Notes: generated by a model from the letters alone, not told the origin. Positions 30,238-39,122 are shown, counted from the stretch's first letter. The stretch: DNA of 47,106 nt from Clostridia bacterium (GCA_017452525.1 JAFTMG010000040.1:1-47106), one strand, 5' to 3'. Program-made: numbers and translations.

Positions 30238-32037
30238 ATGAGCCAAGAGAGAAAAGAGTTGTTTTTCTGCAAGCTGGACGAGGTATTTGAGCCAAAGGAG
30301 AATATGTCTCCATACAGCCTGCGCGACAAGTGGCGTGTGGTCCCTGTCAGCACCGAAGAGTACAGCGGCAACATGCTGTATGCCGCCTATCATCAAGAAG
30401 CCGACCTGACCTTCTCCCCGCACCTGCAGGGCTGGTATAAGATCTATCTGCATTTTCCCTCAGGCGGCATCGACATCAAGCTGACCTCCGACCCCTGCTT
30501 CCTGCCCGTGCGTCCCTCACCCCTCGCCAAAAAGAACGGCACCTTTATGACCGAGGTGCTGTGGCGTTGCGCCGACATGAGCGGTGAGTCGATCACCGTT
30601 TCCAAGCGCAAGGCAACGTGCGAATATGCCCCCTCGCTCCTGTCCGCCATCCGCTTCGTCCCCATGACGGCGGAGGAGGTGGCGGCATGGCAATACGAGG
30701 AGAGCCGCACCGACACCAAGCGCATCTACGCGACCGACGATATGCACAATATCTATTACTATCGGAATTACACCGAGCTGAACGACTGGCTGTCCGTGGT
30801 GGAGAATTTCGCTCACTCCGATGTGGAGTGGATCTCCGTCGAGCAGATCCGCAATTTTGTCTGCGACCGTCTGCCCACCGACGATATCGACAACTTCGCC
30901 TTCCCCCGCACGGGCGACATGCTGGTGCAGAAGACCCACAACCGCTTTGATTACGACGAGGTGCTGAACCACGTCGTCACCCACGGCAAGAAGCGCGGCT
31001 TTCGAATGAGCGTTTCCCTGCGTATGGGCGCGTGGGGCATGGCATTCCCCTACGACCAGTATTATTTCGATTGCGATTTCATGATGGAGCATCCCGAATG
31101 GCGCACCCTGGACCGCAACGGCGACGAGATCGCCGCCCTCTCCTACGCCTACCCCGAGGTGCGCGACCATATGGTCAACGAGCTGGTCCATATGGCGGAG
31201 ACGGGCTGCGATGCCGTCACGCTGATCGCCCACCGCGGCATTCCCTACGTGCTGTATGAGCAGCCCGTGGCAGACCGCTTCCGCGCGCTGTACGGCGAGG
31301 ACCCCTATGAGCTGCCGCTGGACGAGCCCCGACTGCACCGCCTGCACTGCGACATTATGACCGAATTTTTCCGTGCGGCACGCCGCGCCCTTGACGAGCA
31401 CTTCCCCGACCGCCACGTCGAGCTGCACCTGCGCGGCATGTTCTCGGTGACAGACACCGATTACATCGGCTTTGATGTCGAGCAGCTTGCCCGCGAGGGG
31501 CTGGTGGATGCCATCATCAGCTATCCCCAGCGCCACTATGAGATCCTGAAGGGCGATATCTGGCAGGAGGGCAAGGAATGGCGCATCGACCTTGACAAAT
31601 ACACCGACTACTGCCGCAAAAACGCGGGCGCGCTGACCCTGCACTCGGGCAACTTTGATTTCACCCCGCCCTACACCAACTATAAGGGCGAGCTGTGCGG
31701 CCCCGCCACCCCGCAGGAGCGCGTGGCGCAATGGAACGCGCTGGAGCAGAAATACGGCGTGAAGATCTATTACGAGATCATGCCGCGCATCATGGTCAAC
31801 GAGGAATTCAAGCGCCGCGCCCTCGACCTCTACGATTGCGGCGCCGAACGCCTGGCGCTGTGGGACACCTATGGCCGCGCCCCCGCCAAGGTGATGTGGA
31901 GCAGCGTCAGCCGCTTCGGGCATAAGGACGGTCTGCGCGACCTCGACACGGGCGAGGGCGACTACTACCGCCTGCTGCGCATCAGCAAGATCGGCTCCCA
32001 CGACATCAGCCGCTATAACCCCAGCTGGGGCGGTTGA
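30238..32037 (+). CDS. Putative GH10-like (GHL10/family-10-like) glycosyl hydrolase
   Basis: 599 residues from the ATG at 30238 (AAGGAGG 8 bases upstream; the ATG at 30232 is too close). The first 150 residues look like a beta-sandwich. From about 190 on a TIM barrel is suggested by MHNIYYYRNYTELNDWLSVV, RMSVSLRMGAWGMAFPYD, MEHPEWRTLDRNGD and the late YYEIMPRIMV. The HPEW phrase and barrel layout match family-10-like hypothetical glycosidases. There is no signal peptide, so it is intracellular. Catalytic acids cannot be assigned. Codon use is strongly GC-biased compared with neighbours, suggesting high expression. Paired divergently with a sugar isomerase. Confidence 0.6.
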   Translation: MSQERKELFFCKLDEVFEPKENMSPYSLRDKWRVVPVSTEEYSGNMLYAAYHQEADLTFSPHLQGWYKIYLHFPSGGIDIKLTSDPCFLPVRPSPLAKKNGTFMTEVLWRCADMSGESITVSKRKATCEYAPSLLSAIRFVPMTAEEVAAWQYEESRTDTKRIYATDDMHNIYYYRNYTELNDWLSVVENFAHSDVEWISVEQIRNFVCDRLPTDDIDNFAFPRTGDMLVQKTHNRFDYDEVLNHVVTHGKKRGFRMSVSLRMGAWGMAFPYDQYYFDCDFMMEHPEWRTLDRNGDEIAALSYAYPEVRDHMVNELVHMAETGCDAVTLIAHRGIPYVLYEQPVADRFRALYGEDPYELPLDEPRLHRLHCDIMTEFFRAARRALDEHFPDRHVELHLRGMFSVTDTDYIGFDVEQLAREGLVDAIISYPQRHYEILKGDIWQEGKEWRIDLDKYTDYCRKNAGALTLHSGNFDFTPPYTNYKGELCGPATPQERVAQWNALEQKYGVKIYYEIMPRIMVNEEFKRRALDLYDCGAERLALWDTYGRAPAKVMWSSVSRFGHKDGLRDLDTGEGDYYRLLRISKIGSHDISRYNPSWGG

Positions 32038-32062
32038 TAAAAAACCATATGGATAAAACAGC

Positions 32063-32098
32063 ACCGCCGGGCGTAACCGTTTGGGTACGCCCGGCGGT
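32063..32098. terminator. Bidirectional terminator between the GH10-like gene and lipoprotein 4
   Basis: ACCGCCGGGCGTA (32063-32075) pairs with TACGCCCGGCGGT (32086-32098), with ATTTTC on the plus side and GTTTTA on the minus side. Confidence 0.8.
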
Positions 32099-32107
32099 AT
32101 TTTCAAA

Positions 32108-33574
32108 TCATTCCTGATTGAAGATATCCACAGCCTTCTGCAGAAGTCTGCTTCGTATTTTTAGGAAGGATGCAATATTGGTGTTCAAGGTATTGGACAA
32201 CTCGCCGATCGCGCTGGACATTTCTCCGATGTTGTAGAGATTGCCGGCATCATAGGTCAGATTGCCGTAGATATCATCGAGCACCGCACCCGACTCCTCA
32301 TCGCGGATGACCTTACCCTGCAGGATATTGTCATAATAGGCAGGCTTGAGCAGCCGATAGCCCTCATAGGTGTATGCCTCCAGGAAGTAGCCGACCGCAT
32401 CGGGATCCTTGACCGAGACGGGAACGGTGGTCAAAGTCGAAAAAATGCCGGCGGCGGTAGAGCGATAGTCCTCCGACTCGGTGTACTTGGGATAGGGCAG
32501 CATACCGAAGTCCAGATCCATCTGTCGCAGATGACCGATGAGATGTGTGGCAGTGAACAGAAACAGGATATTCCCCTCGGCGAAGAATTCCCCATCCGAG
32601 TTATATGCCTGCATAGTCGGGCGCATGGTATCCATCGCGTATTCCTCGTTGAACAGCTTGGTCAGAATATCCTGCATACGGTCAATGGACACCTCACTGT
32701 CGATGGTGACCTCCATCTTCCCATTCCGCATTTCCGCGATCTGTACACCGCAGGAATTGAGAATGCCGATCACGGTGTCGCGGGTATGGTTGATTCCCCA
32801 GCGGTCGTCGGCATTCATGACGGAATCGCCGTTGAGATCGCTTGCCACCAGCTTGCTCATCTCGATCGCCTTGTCAAATGTCCACTTTCCGGAGCTGACC
32901 AATTCATAAGGATCATCCAACGACATCTCGGAGACCATCTTCTTATTGAAGCAGACCGTCCAGACGGCATTCATATGGTTGGTGGAAACATAACTCATAC
33001 CTATATACTGCTTGCCGTTTACGGCGAGTGTCTGATAGGAGTCGCCGTACCACCAGGGTTGGCTGATATCCACATGCGGAAGCGTTGAAAAATCGGTCAG
33101 ATAGTTGTTGGTCACCGCCGACGCGGCATGGACGCCTCGCAGCAGCACGACATCATATTCACCGTTATTGGACATGATATCCCGCGCCAGCGTCGACAAA
33201 CCGGAATCGCCGTCGACCTGGATCATATTGACCTTGCAGTTGTACTTATCCTCCATGATCAGATTGCGGTTGTAAGCGGCATCGTTGAGCACTTCGCCGG
33301 TACTTTCGGTGACAGTAATATCCACATAATCCAGCGGCGCATAGCTTGACCAGCGCTGAGCAAGGATGTTGAATGTCTTCCCCTTAAAATCACGCGGTTC
33401 CAGCTGTGGCGAGATCTCAGTCTCGACGGGCGCGGCAGTGGTTTCGGGGAGCGTCGTTTCTGTGGACGGCGCGGTGGTGGTATCGGTGATCACCGGATCC
33501 ACCGTTCCGCAGGCTGTTCCGCAAAGCAGAAGCAGTACAAGCATACCGGACAGAATTCGTTTTATATGTTTCAT
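32108..33574 (-). CDS. Extracellular solute-binding lipoprotein 4 (LacI-controlled operon)
   Basis: 488 residues from the ATG at 33574 (AAAGGAG upstream; the frame extends further but into the GHL6 gene). Signal peptide ending CGTAC (Cys22), an atypical lipobox with no Leu/Val at -3. The block STGEVLNDAAYNRN (91-104), QPWWYGDSY (172-180) and an EF-hand-like loop D246-N248-D250-N254-D257 are shared with its paralogues. It is the last gene of a three-gene operon, 22 bases after the glycosidase. It likely binds the glycan processed by the two enzymes before it. Confidence 0.83.
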   Translation of the reverse strand: MKHIKRILSGMLVLLLLCGTACGTVDPVITDTTTAPSTETTLPETTAAPVETEISPQLEPRDFKGKTFNILAQRWSSYAPLDYVDITVTESTGEVLNDAAYNRNLIMEDKYNCKVNMIQVDGDSGLSTLARDIMSNNGEYDVVLLRGVHAASAVTNNYLTDFSTLPHVDISQPWWYGDSYQTLAVNGKQYIGMSYVSTNHMNAVWTVCFNKKMVSEMSLDDPYELVSSGKWTFDKAIEMSKLVASDLNGDSVMNADDRWGINHTRDTVIGILNSCGVQIAEMRNGKMEVTIDSEVSIDRMQDILTKLFNEEYAMDTMRPTMQAYNSDGEFFAEGNILFLFTATHLIGHLRQMDLDFGMLPYPKYTESEDYRSTAAGIFSTLTTVPVSVKDPDAVGYFLEAYTYEGYRLLKPAYYDNILQGKVIRDEESGAVLDDIYGNLTYDAGNLYNIGEMSSAIGELSNTLNTNIASFLKIRSRLLQKAVDIFNQE

Positions 33575-33596
33575 TACATAGGCTCCTTTCTTCGCT

Positions 33597-35636
33597 TCAC
33601 CATTCGATGCGATACATCGCAAACATGACCAGATTTTCCACATCAAAGACAGCGCGACCATCTTTGTAGGTGAAAGGAATCGCCGTATCCGCGCCGTCAC
33701 GGCCGCCGAGGCGCGTGATCTGCCGGGGCATCTCGCCGCGCACCGCCACGGTAAAGCCGGGCACAGGCAGCAGCTCATCGGTGCAAAGCAGGTCGACCGC
33801 GCTGATCAGCAGCTCGCCCTCCCCGCGGAAGGTGACCAGCTCCACCTGACGGGGCGCGCTCGCGCGGACGGTCAGCAGATCGGTGTCAATATGCCCTTCG
33901 ATGAGCGCGCGGATGATGCCCTTCTGGGCGCGGCGACCATCGTTTTCGATGGGTGCGGCGGACCAGATCACCGTTCCCTGCCCGATCCGCTTCTCGATCA
34001 GTACGGGAATATCGGTGGGAATGCCGGGCGGGTTGGAGTGGATCGAGGCAAAGCGGCGCTCGGTGGGCTTGGTGTAAGGTAGCGTCATGGTCGCAAGAAC
34101 GGTGACATCCCGCACGTCAAGCACAGGCAGGCTGATCTCGGTGGGGAAAGGATATTCGGGGGTAAACTGCCCGAAATAACGCTGACCGACAGCAGTAGGC
34201 GCCATATAGACGGCATTTTCCTCGGTATAGCGCACCAACTCAGCACCCAACAGCAGCTTCAGCAGGGCCGGATCCTCCGCACCCGAAAGATAGAGCACAC
34301 CGCCATTCTGCACATAGGTCAGCAGATCGGCGCGGATGCGGTCATTGGTAGCGGCAAGATGGGGCGCGAAGACCATGCGATAGCGATCCATCTGCCCGGT
34401 AAGCGTGTCCGCCACGATACCCACGGCAAAATTTTCCTCGATGAGCGTTCGGGTCAGCGCCACCGAGCAGGTCTTGTTATCAAACCTCTGCTCCCGTGTG
34501 TTGTAGCGTCCCAGGTTGGAATAGTAAACACCCAGCTCCCGCACCATCTCCCCGCGGAAATAGGGCTCATAGGGCATCTGACGCTGAAAGACACGGCCAA
34601 TGCGGTCGTAAACCCGGGGGTCCAGGGTGCCGACAGGGTCAATGGCATCGATGATGAAGGAGGCGCCGTGGTGGGCGGCGGTCAGCATGACCTCCACCGC
34701 CAGATGCTCCTCCGTCTTGGAATTGGTATGCACCGGCAGACTTCGGTCGCAACGCACCGTCATGTATTCAAAGGGCTGATTCTTGGTGATGTTGTAGTAA
34801 TATTTCGCGGTGAAGGAATGGTTGTAGAGATCGCCGTAAAGGTCGCCGCCGGTGTAGTCACACTGCTCGTTGACCAGTTCAGTGTTGCAGAGCAGGATGC
34901 CGCCGGCAACGGCATTGGCATAATTGTGCTCCACCGTCACGCCGGGGATCAGGCGGCGGGTCTCCTCGGTCACAGTCTGGGCAAATTCTCCCATCCACCT
35001 GACCCGCATCGCTTGGAACTCCAACCAAGCGGGATCATTCCAGTCGACGGCAGGCAGCATGCCTCCCGGCAGCTCCGTGCGCCCGCTCTCCCGCAGATAG
35101 CGGGCCTTGCAATGCTCGCACTGACAAACGCTCGGCCAAAAGGTCATATCATAGAACATGCCGTCCGGATCAAAATAGTCCGCCATCTCGGCGATCTGCG
35201 CCTTGACAAAGGATACATATTCGGGATTTGACGGACAGCAAAGACCGTAACGCCCACCGCGCTGGCGGCTTGAAGTGCCGTCATCACGGCTGACGATGCG
35301 CCATTCGGGATGACTGTCCTCCTCCACGGTATTGTAGATCAGGCTGTAATAGCCCACAACATGCATTCCCTCAGAATGGCAAAGGTCGACCAGCCGCTTC
35401 ATCATGTCCTCGCGGCCGCGGAAGGCGCTGTGCATGTGACCGGTCTCCGTCGGCCAGTAGCAATGCCCGACATGAGACTGCAAATAGATCATCGGTGCCT
35501 GAATGTGGGCGCGCTTCAGATTTGCGACGTAGGCTTCGGGATCGAATTTTGACAGGAAGGTCTCATCCCAGTCCTCAATGTGCATATCCACCAGATTGCG
35601 GCGATAGCAGTTTGTATACCATTTTTCGGTTGCCAT
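33597..35636 (-). CDS. Putative GHL6-type glycosyl hydrolase
   Basis: 679 residues. The N-terminal TIM barrel resembles hypothetical glycosyl hydrolase family 6 (alpha-L-fucosidase/GH42-like): VVGYYSLIYNTVEEDSHPEW, FDPDGMFYDMTFWPSVCQCE (a likely catalytic or metal-site Asp region), and EHNYANAVAGG. Residues about 360-560 look like the beta-galactosidase trimerisation (class I glutamine amidotransferase-like) domain (QMDRYRMVFAPHLAATNDRI), and the end is a small beta domain. No signal peptide: cytoplasmic. GGAGGT precedes the ATG. It lies 14 bases after the isomerase-like gene and is cotranscribed. The substrate is unknown. Confidence 0.65.
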   Translation of the reverse strand: MATEKWYTNCYRRNLVDMHIEDWDETFLSKFDPEAYVANLKRAHIQAPMIYLQSHVGHCYWPTETGHMHSAFRGREDMMKRLVDLCHSEGMHVVGYYSLIYNTVEEDSHPEWRIVSRDDGTSSRQRGGRYGLCCPSNPEYVSFVKAQIAEMADYFDPDGMFYDMTFWPSVCQCEHCKARYLRESGRTELPGGMLPAVDWNDPAWLEFQAMRVRWMGEFAQTVTEETRRLIPGVTVEHNYANAVAGGILLCNTELVNEQCDYTGGDLYGDLYNHSFTAKYYYNITKNQPFEYMTVRCDRSLPVHTNSKTEEHLAVEVMLTAAHHGASFIIDAIDPVGTLDPRVYDRIGRVFQRQMPYEPYFRGEMVRELGVYYSNLGRYNTREQRFDNKTCSVALTRTLIEENFAVGIVADTLTGQMDRYRMVFAPHLAATNDRIRADLLTYVQNGGVLYLSGAEDPALLKLLLGAELVRYTEENAVYMAPTAVGQRYFGQFTPEYPFPTEISLPVLDVRDVTVLATMTLPYTKPTERRFASIHSNPPGIPTDIPVLIEKRIGQGTVIWSAAPIENDGRRAQKGIIRALIEGHIDTDLLTVRASAPRQVELVTFRGEGELLISAVDLLCTDELLPVPGFTVAVRGEMPRQITRLGGRDGADTAIPFTYKDGRAVFDVENLVMFAMYRIEW

Positions 35637-35650
35637 AGCGTTACCTCCAT

Positions 35651-36871
35651 TTACTTTACTTGACGGATGGGCAGATCCGGGTTATCCGAGAAGTGCTTCA
35701 GCAGGACCAGCGGCTCACAGGCAGAGGTGTTCTCGATCTCCACACCCCGAACAGCGGCATCATGGCTGACAAAAAACTCGTCCCGCGTTGCCTCGCCGTA
35801 ACGGATGAGGGTGGGCGTCTCGATGCGATGACCGTTGATCAAGCCGGTACCCTGCACGGCGATGAAGCCGTAGGCCGCACCGTCTCGGATGCACACCTTT
35901 TGACCGGGATACACCGTCAGCCGCTTCGCCGATACGACAGGACACTTGTAGCAGATCCACTCGTCCAGATAGCCCGCCGCCTTCATAGCCTCCGCATCCC
36001 CGGCGGGGATGGGCTTCATAAACCGATTCTGATGCAGGTCGGGATCGGTGTTCAGCTCCCAGTCGATCACATCCATCAGATAGTCGATATTCCCCTTTTC
36101 CTCCTCGGGGCAGTTTTTCCAGAGCAGATCCTCCGCCACGGTGTGGCCTCCGTAGAGCACCGACTGGTACATGGCGTACACATCCGAGGCAAACTGAGGC
36201 TCATAGGTGCAAAGACTGCCCGGCGCATGGAGCAGGCCGGGGGGAACGTCCCAGCCGGTGTCGGGCGTCAGCACATAGGCTTGAGAGAGATCCAACAGAT
36301 GATTGTCCCCGCGGGTAAAGCTCTTCAGGGCTTCTTTCACATCAGCCTTTTCCGCATCGGGCTGCAGACCGAGAAAGGTGTAGCCAAACTCACCGGGATG
36401 GTTGTTGACCTGTGACGGAAAGAAATACATCTCGGGCTTGCCTTTGCAGCCAACACGGGCGGCATGCTCATCCCGATGGTGAATGTGATGGGGCAACGGA
36501 CCAAGGTTATCAAAATATTTTGAAAACATCGCCCAGCCGTGATATTTATTCCAAAGCGTCTCTCCGATCAGATCTGCCCCCAGCAGCTCGACGGCATCAC
36601 GCAGGAGAATACGCTCGGAGGCATCCTCATTGAGGGCAATGTAGGAAAGCCCCTCATCCTCCGGTGTCTCAGGACCGTTTTCGGCATGGGTGGTAGAAGC
36701 AAACCAGCGCTCATCAATGCCGCCGCGCGCGGCGCCGAGCGCATAGTAGTCGTCCGGATGCAGCTTGATTCGCTTGCCGGGGCGGCAAAAGGCACGGGGC
36801 ACCCAGGTGGGGGTCAACCGCAGCACACCGCGGCTCTCGTCAAGAAATGTTTTCAGTTGAACGGCATCCAT
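35651..36871 (-). CDS. Cupin protein related to mannose-6-phosphate isomerase
   Basis: 406 residues. A metal-binding cupin core at about 125-160 (HHIHHRDEHAARVGCKGKPE) has the His/Glu ligand pattern of type I mannose-6-phosphate isomerases, and WDVPPGLLHAPGS is the second cupin motif; the C-terminal 100 residues form another beta barrel. It may isomerise or bind a sugar or sugar phosphate. The ATG at 36871 is chosen because CAAGGAGA lies 8 bases upstream (an ATG at 36877 is too close). It is the first gene of the operon. The operator sits directly upstream, within the leader. Confidence 0.65.
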   Translation of the reverse strand: MDAVQLKTFLDESRGVLRLTPTWVPRAFCRPGKRIKLHPDDYYALGAARGGIDERWFASTTHAENGPETPEDEGLSYIALNEDASERILLRDAVELLGADLIGETLWNKYHGWAMFSKYFDNLGPLPHHIHHRDEHAARVGCKGKPEMYFFPSQVNNHPGEFGYTFLGLQPDAEKADVKEALKSFTRGDNHLLDLSQAYVLTPDTGWDVPPGLLHAPGSLCTYEPQFASDVYAMYQSVLYGGHTVAEDLLWKNCPEEEKGNIDYLMDVIDWELNTDPDLHQNRFMKPIPAGDAEAMKAAGYLDEWICYKCPVVSAKRLTVYPGQKVCIRDGAAYGFIAVQGTGLINGHRIETPTLIRYGEATRDEFFVSHDAAVRGVEIENTSACEPLVLLKHFSDNPDLPIRQVK

Positions 36872-36888
36872 GATCATTCTCCTTGTTG

Positions 36889-36902
36889 GTAAAACGTTTT
36901 AC
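36889..36902. promoter_or_regulatory. LacI-type operator
   Basis: GTAAAACGTTTTAC is a perfect 14-bp palindrome with the central CG typical of LacI-family sites. It lies just downstream of the transcription start of the operon promoter (36912-36940), a position that blocks elongation. The divergent gene at 37038 encodes a LacI protein. GGTAAAAAC at 36948-36956 resembles a half-site. Confidence 0.8.
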
Positions 36903-36911
36903 TATGCATTT

Positions 36912-36940
36912 ATTATAACACGAAGCGGTGATTTTGTCAA
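36912..36940 (-). promoter_or_regulatory. Consensus promoter of the isomerase-glycosidase-lipoprotein operon
   Basis: On the minus strand: TTGACA (36940-36935), 17 bases, TATAAT (36917-36912), both perfect, so the unit should be strong when the LacI repressor is off. Confidence 0.88.
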
Positions 36941-36978
36941 GCAGATTGGTAAAAACACCACAAAAAACTCCGCATCCC

Positions 36979-37007
36979 TTGCGCCGCCCGCATAAATATG
37001 ATATAAT
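36979..37007 (+). promoter_or_regulatory. Promoter of the LacI gene
   Basis: TTGCGC (36979-36984), 17 bases, TATAAT (37002-37007). Confidence 0.65.
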
Positions 37008-37037
37008 GGAAGTATTACAAGAAAAGGATGCGTGTTC

Positions 37038-38069
37038 ATGAAAGCAACCATCTTCGATGTGGCACAGGAAGTCGGCGTGTCTATCGCAACTGTCTCCAAC
37101 GCGCTTACCGGCAAAAAGAAGGTGTCCGAGGCTACCCGGGCAAAGATCGATGCCGCCGTGCAAAAGCTGGGATACACCGCCGATCCCGCCGCAAGCTCGC
37201 TGAAATCCTGCAGCTCCCGCATCATCGGACTGATCGTCCCCTCCATTGACAATGCCTTTTTCCCGGCTGTCATCCGCGGACTCAGCAGCGTGCTGGAGCC
37301 CCAGGGCTATATCATTAACTTCTACTCCACCGGCTTCCATGCCGAGATGGAGGAAAAATACATCCATACCCTTCTCAATCTCCGTGCGGACGGGATCATT
37401 CTCGACTCGGTCAGCCGTGACGAGCGCTTTCTTCGCTCGTTGGCGAGCCTGAAATTCGGGAAAAAGAGGGTCCCGGTGGTGGCGCTGGAGCGCGATCTCA
37501 CCGGTTTGGGGATGACCAGCATCTACTCGGACAACCACTACGGCGGCAAGCTTGCCGCCACGCATCTGGCCAAGCGGGGCGCCAAGCATGTAGCACATGT
37601 CCGCGGTCCGGAGACTGCCCCCTGGTCGCAGGATCGGTATGAGGGCTTCCGCGCCGGTCTGCGGGAGGCAGGTCTGTCCGAGAACCCCGCCCTGGTGGTG
37701 GACGGCGACTTCACCCTGCAGGGCGGCCGCCTCGCCGCGGAACAGTTGCTTGCCTCCGGCGTCCCCTTTGATGCCGTGTTTGCCGCCAATGACCTGATGG
37801 CGATCGGCGTGATCAAGACGCTGATGACCCACGGTCTGCGCGTTCCGGAGGATGTGTCGGTAGTCGGCTTCGACAATACCTATGTAGCCGCCCTGACCAC
37901 ACCGCCGGTCACCACCGTCGATCTCCCCCAGCATCACCTGGGCGAGCAGGCAGGACACGCCATCATGAAAGCCATTGCGTCGGGCGGCGTGGAACAGCAT
38001 TGCCTTCCCCTCTCATTGATCGAACGCCGCTCCTCCAATCCCACCCTGCCCGAACAATCCGAACGGTAA
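37038..38069 (+). CDS. LacI-family repressor
   Basis: 343 residues. Helix-turn-helix and hinge at the N-terminus: TIFDVAQEVGVSIATVSNAL, then KKKVSEATRAKIDAAVQKLG, followed by the periplasmic-binding-type sensor (GLIVPSIDNAFFPAVIRG, DGIILDS, VVGFDNTYVAAL). Ligands are usually free or phosphorylated sugars. It starts at ATG 37038 with AAGGA upstream; a GTG two codons earlier is less well placed. It is divergent from the operon at 32108-36871, separated by its own promoter and the GTAAAACGTTTTAC operator, so it is very likely that operon's repressor. Confidence 0.9.
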   Translation: MKATIFDVAQEVGVSIATVSNALTGKKKVSEATRAKIDAAVQKLGYTADPAASSLKSCSSRIIGLIVPSIDNAFFPAVIRGLSSVLEPQGYIINFYSTGFHAEMEEKYIHTLLNLRADGIILDSVSRDERFLRSLASLKFGKKRVPVVALERDLTGLGMTSIYSDNHYGGKLAATHLAKRGAKHVAHVRGPETAPWSQDRYEGFRAGLREAGLSENPALVVDGDFTLQGGRLAAEQLLASGVPFDAVFAANDLMAIGVIKTLMTHGLRVPEDVSVVGFDNTYVAALTTPPVTTVDLPQHHLGEQAGHAIMKAIASGGVEQHCLPLSLIERRSSNPTLPEQSER

Positions 38070-38082
38070 AATGTACAGATTA

Positions 38083-38100
38083 TAGGTTGACAACATCCTA
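38083..38100. promoter_or_regulatory. Candidate operator of the Phd-Doc unit
   Basis: TAGGTTG-ACAA-CATCCTA is an inverted repeat with one mismatch (38083-38089 and 38094-38100) that overlaps the -35 box. Phd antitoxins repress their own promoters through such sites. Confidence 0.4.
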
Positions 38101-38115
38101 AAATTGATGTATAAT
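38087..38115 (+). promoter_or_regulatory. Consensus promoter of the Phd-Doc unit
   Basis: TTGACA (38087-38092), 17 bases, TATAAT (38110-38115), both perfect, 30 bases before the antitoxin ATG. Confidence 0.85.
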
Positions 38116-38145
38116 ATTTGTGTATTCTTGATCGGAGGTATCTGT

Positions 38146-38388
38146 ATGAACATCAATACCAATCAAATCGTTTCCATTTCGGAGGCAAATCAGAATTTTT
38201 CCAGAGTTTCCCGTTTGGTTGATAAAACCGGTACAGTAATCATATTTAAAAATAACAAGCCGAAATATAAGCTTATTGACATTGAGAATGATACGACCAT
38301 TGAAATGACCGATGATGAAAAGATCGATTTTGTTGCAGCCCGTGTCCTAAAGCAATACCGCCGCGCGTTTGAGGAGCTGGCAAAATGA
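38146..38388 (+). CDS. Phd/YefM-family antitoxin
   Basis: 80 residues from ATG 38146, preceded by CGGAGGT. The N-terminal domain (MNINTNQIVSISEANQNFSR, then VSRLVDKTGTVIIFKNNKPK) has the Phd/YefM dimerisation and DNA-binding signature; the acidic/basic C-terminal tail (EKIDFVAARVLKQYRRAFEE) would bind and mask the toxin. Its stop overlaps the toxin start (ATGA), the usual translational coupling of these pairs. It is expected to neutralise Doc and repress the shared promoter. Confidence 0.9.
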   Translation: MNINTNQIVSISEANQNFSRVSRLVDKTGTVIIFKNNKPKYKLIDIENDTTIEMTDDEKIDFVAARVLKQYRRAFEELAK

Positions 38389-38759
38389 TCAAATTCAGTC
38401 AGGAAAAAGTATTGTTGCTCCACAAGCTCATCACAGCGGAAACCGGGGGCGACCCGAATATTCAGGACATTGCGCTGCTGAACAGCGCGTTGGAATCTGC
38501 TTTTCAAACATTTGACGGAACAGAGCTATATCCCTCCAAAGAAGAAAAAGGCGCTCGTATTGGCTATGCCTTGATCTCCAACCACGCCTTTGTAGACGGA
38601 AACAAACGGATCGGCATGTATGTCCTTTTGACTTTTCTTGAGACAAACGGCATCAAGATCCACCCCTCTGTGGATGATGTAGCCCGCGTCGGGCTCGCAG
38701 TCGCATCCGGTGAAATGGGGTATGAGGATCTGCTTGAGTGGATCCTTGAAAATAAATAA
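38385..38759 (+). CDS. doc: Doc-family (death-on-curing) toxin
   Basis: 124 residues, the standard length for Doc. The motif HAFVDGNKR at 67-75 is the Doc version (HxFxDGNKR) of the Fic active site: the final Gly/Arg of Fic is replaced by Lys, which converts the enzyme from AMP transfer to phosphorylation of elongation factor Tu. It is translationally coupled to the Phd-type antitoxin. Together they form a complete, apparently intact toxin-antitoxin unit. The window's other Fic protein (2847-4088) has the AMP-transferase type motif and a built-in inhibitory helix. Confidence 0.92.
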   Translation: MIKFSQEKVLLLHKLITAETGGDPNIQDIALLNSALESAFQTFDGTELYPSKEEKGARIGYALISNHAFVDGNKRIGMYVLLTFLETNGIKIHPSVDDVARVGLAVASGEMGYEDLLEWILENK

Positions 38760-38838
38760 ACTACCGTATTTCGAAGCAAAAAAGAACTTTTGGTTCGGGG
38801 TGTGTTCTTAGCGGAGAAATGACAGACACTCAAAATTT

Positions 38839-38868
38839 CGGCAGAGAACTTGTTTTCTCTGCCGATTT
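38839..38868 (+). terminator. Hairpin after the Doc gene
   Basis: CGGCAGAGAA (38839-38848) pairs with TTCTCTGCCG (38855-38864), followed by ATTTGTG. The T run is short, so termination may be partial. Confidence 0.5.
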
Positions 38869-38890
38869 GTGTTATAACGGAACTAACGAA

Positions 38891-39029
38891 AAGCCTTCCT
38901 CTGGGAGGAAGGTGGCACGCGGAGCGTGACGGAAGGAGCCTGCGCGACTTTAGATTTGCACTTATTTTTTCATAACGCGCTCTCCCTCAGTCGCCTACGG
39001 CGCCAGCTCCCTCCCGGAGGGAGCCTTAG
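38891..39029. repeat. MITE-like imperfect inverted repeat
   Basis: The left arm (38891-38939, beginning AAGCCTTCCTCTGGGAGGAA) and the reverse complement of the right arm (38980-39029, AAGGCTCCCTCCGGGAGGGA) are related along about 48 bases; each arm also folds on itself. The central 40 bases are AT-rich. It resembles the small interspersed hairpin repeats common in gut Clostridia. It fills most of the 363-bp gap between doc and the next gene; smaller hairpins (39046-39085) follow. Confidence 0.6.
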
Positions 39030-39122
39030 GATGCGCATAACCTTAGGGGTATGGGCTTTGCCCTATGCCTTTGTAACACAAAGGCGAAACTGGCGATAAA
39101 CGATAATAAACGAGGTGTTATT

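Noticed and set aside
30517..32106. A 529-residue minus-strand open frame opposite the GH10-like gene
   Set aside because: It has the composition of a shadow frame (Val, Ala, Gly, His-rich), no start signal, and the sense strand has promoter and ribosome binding site.
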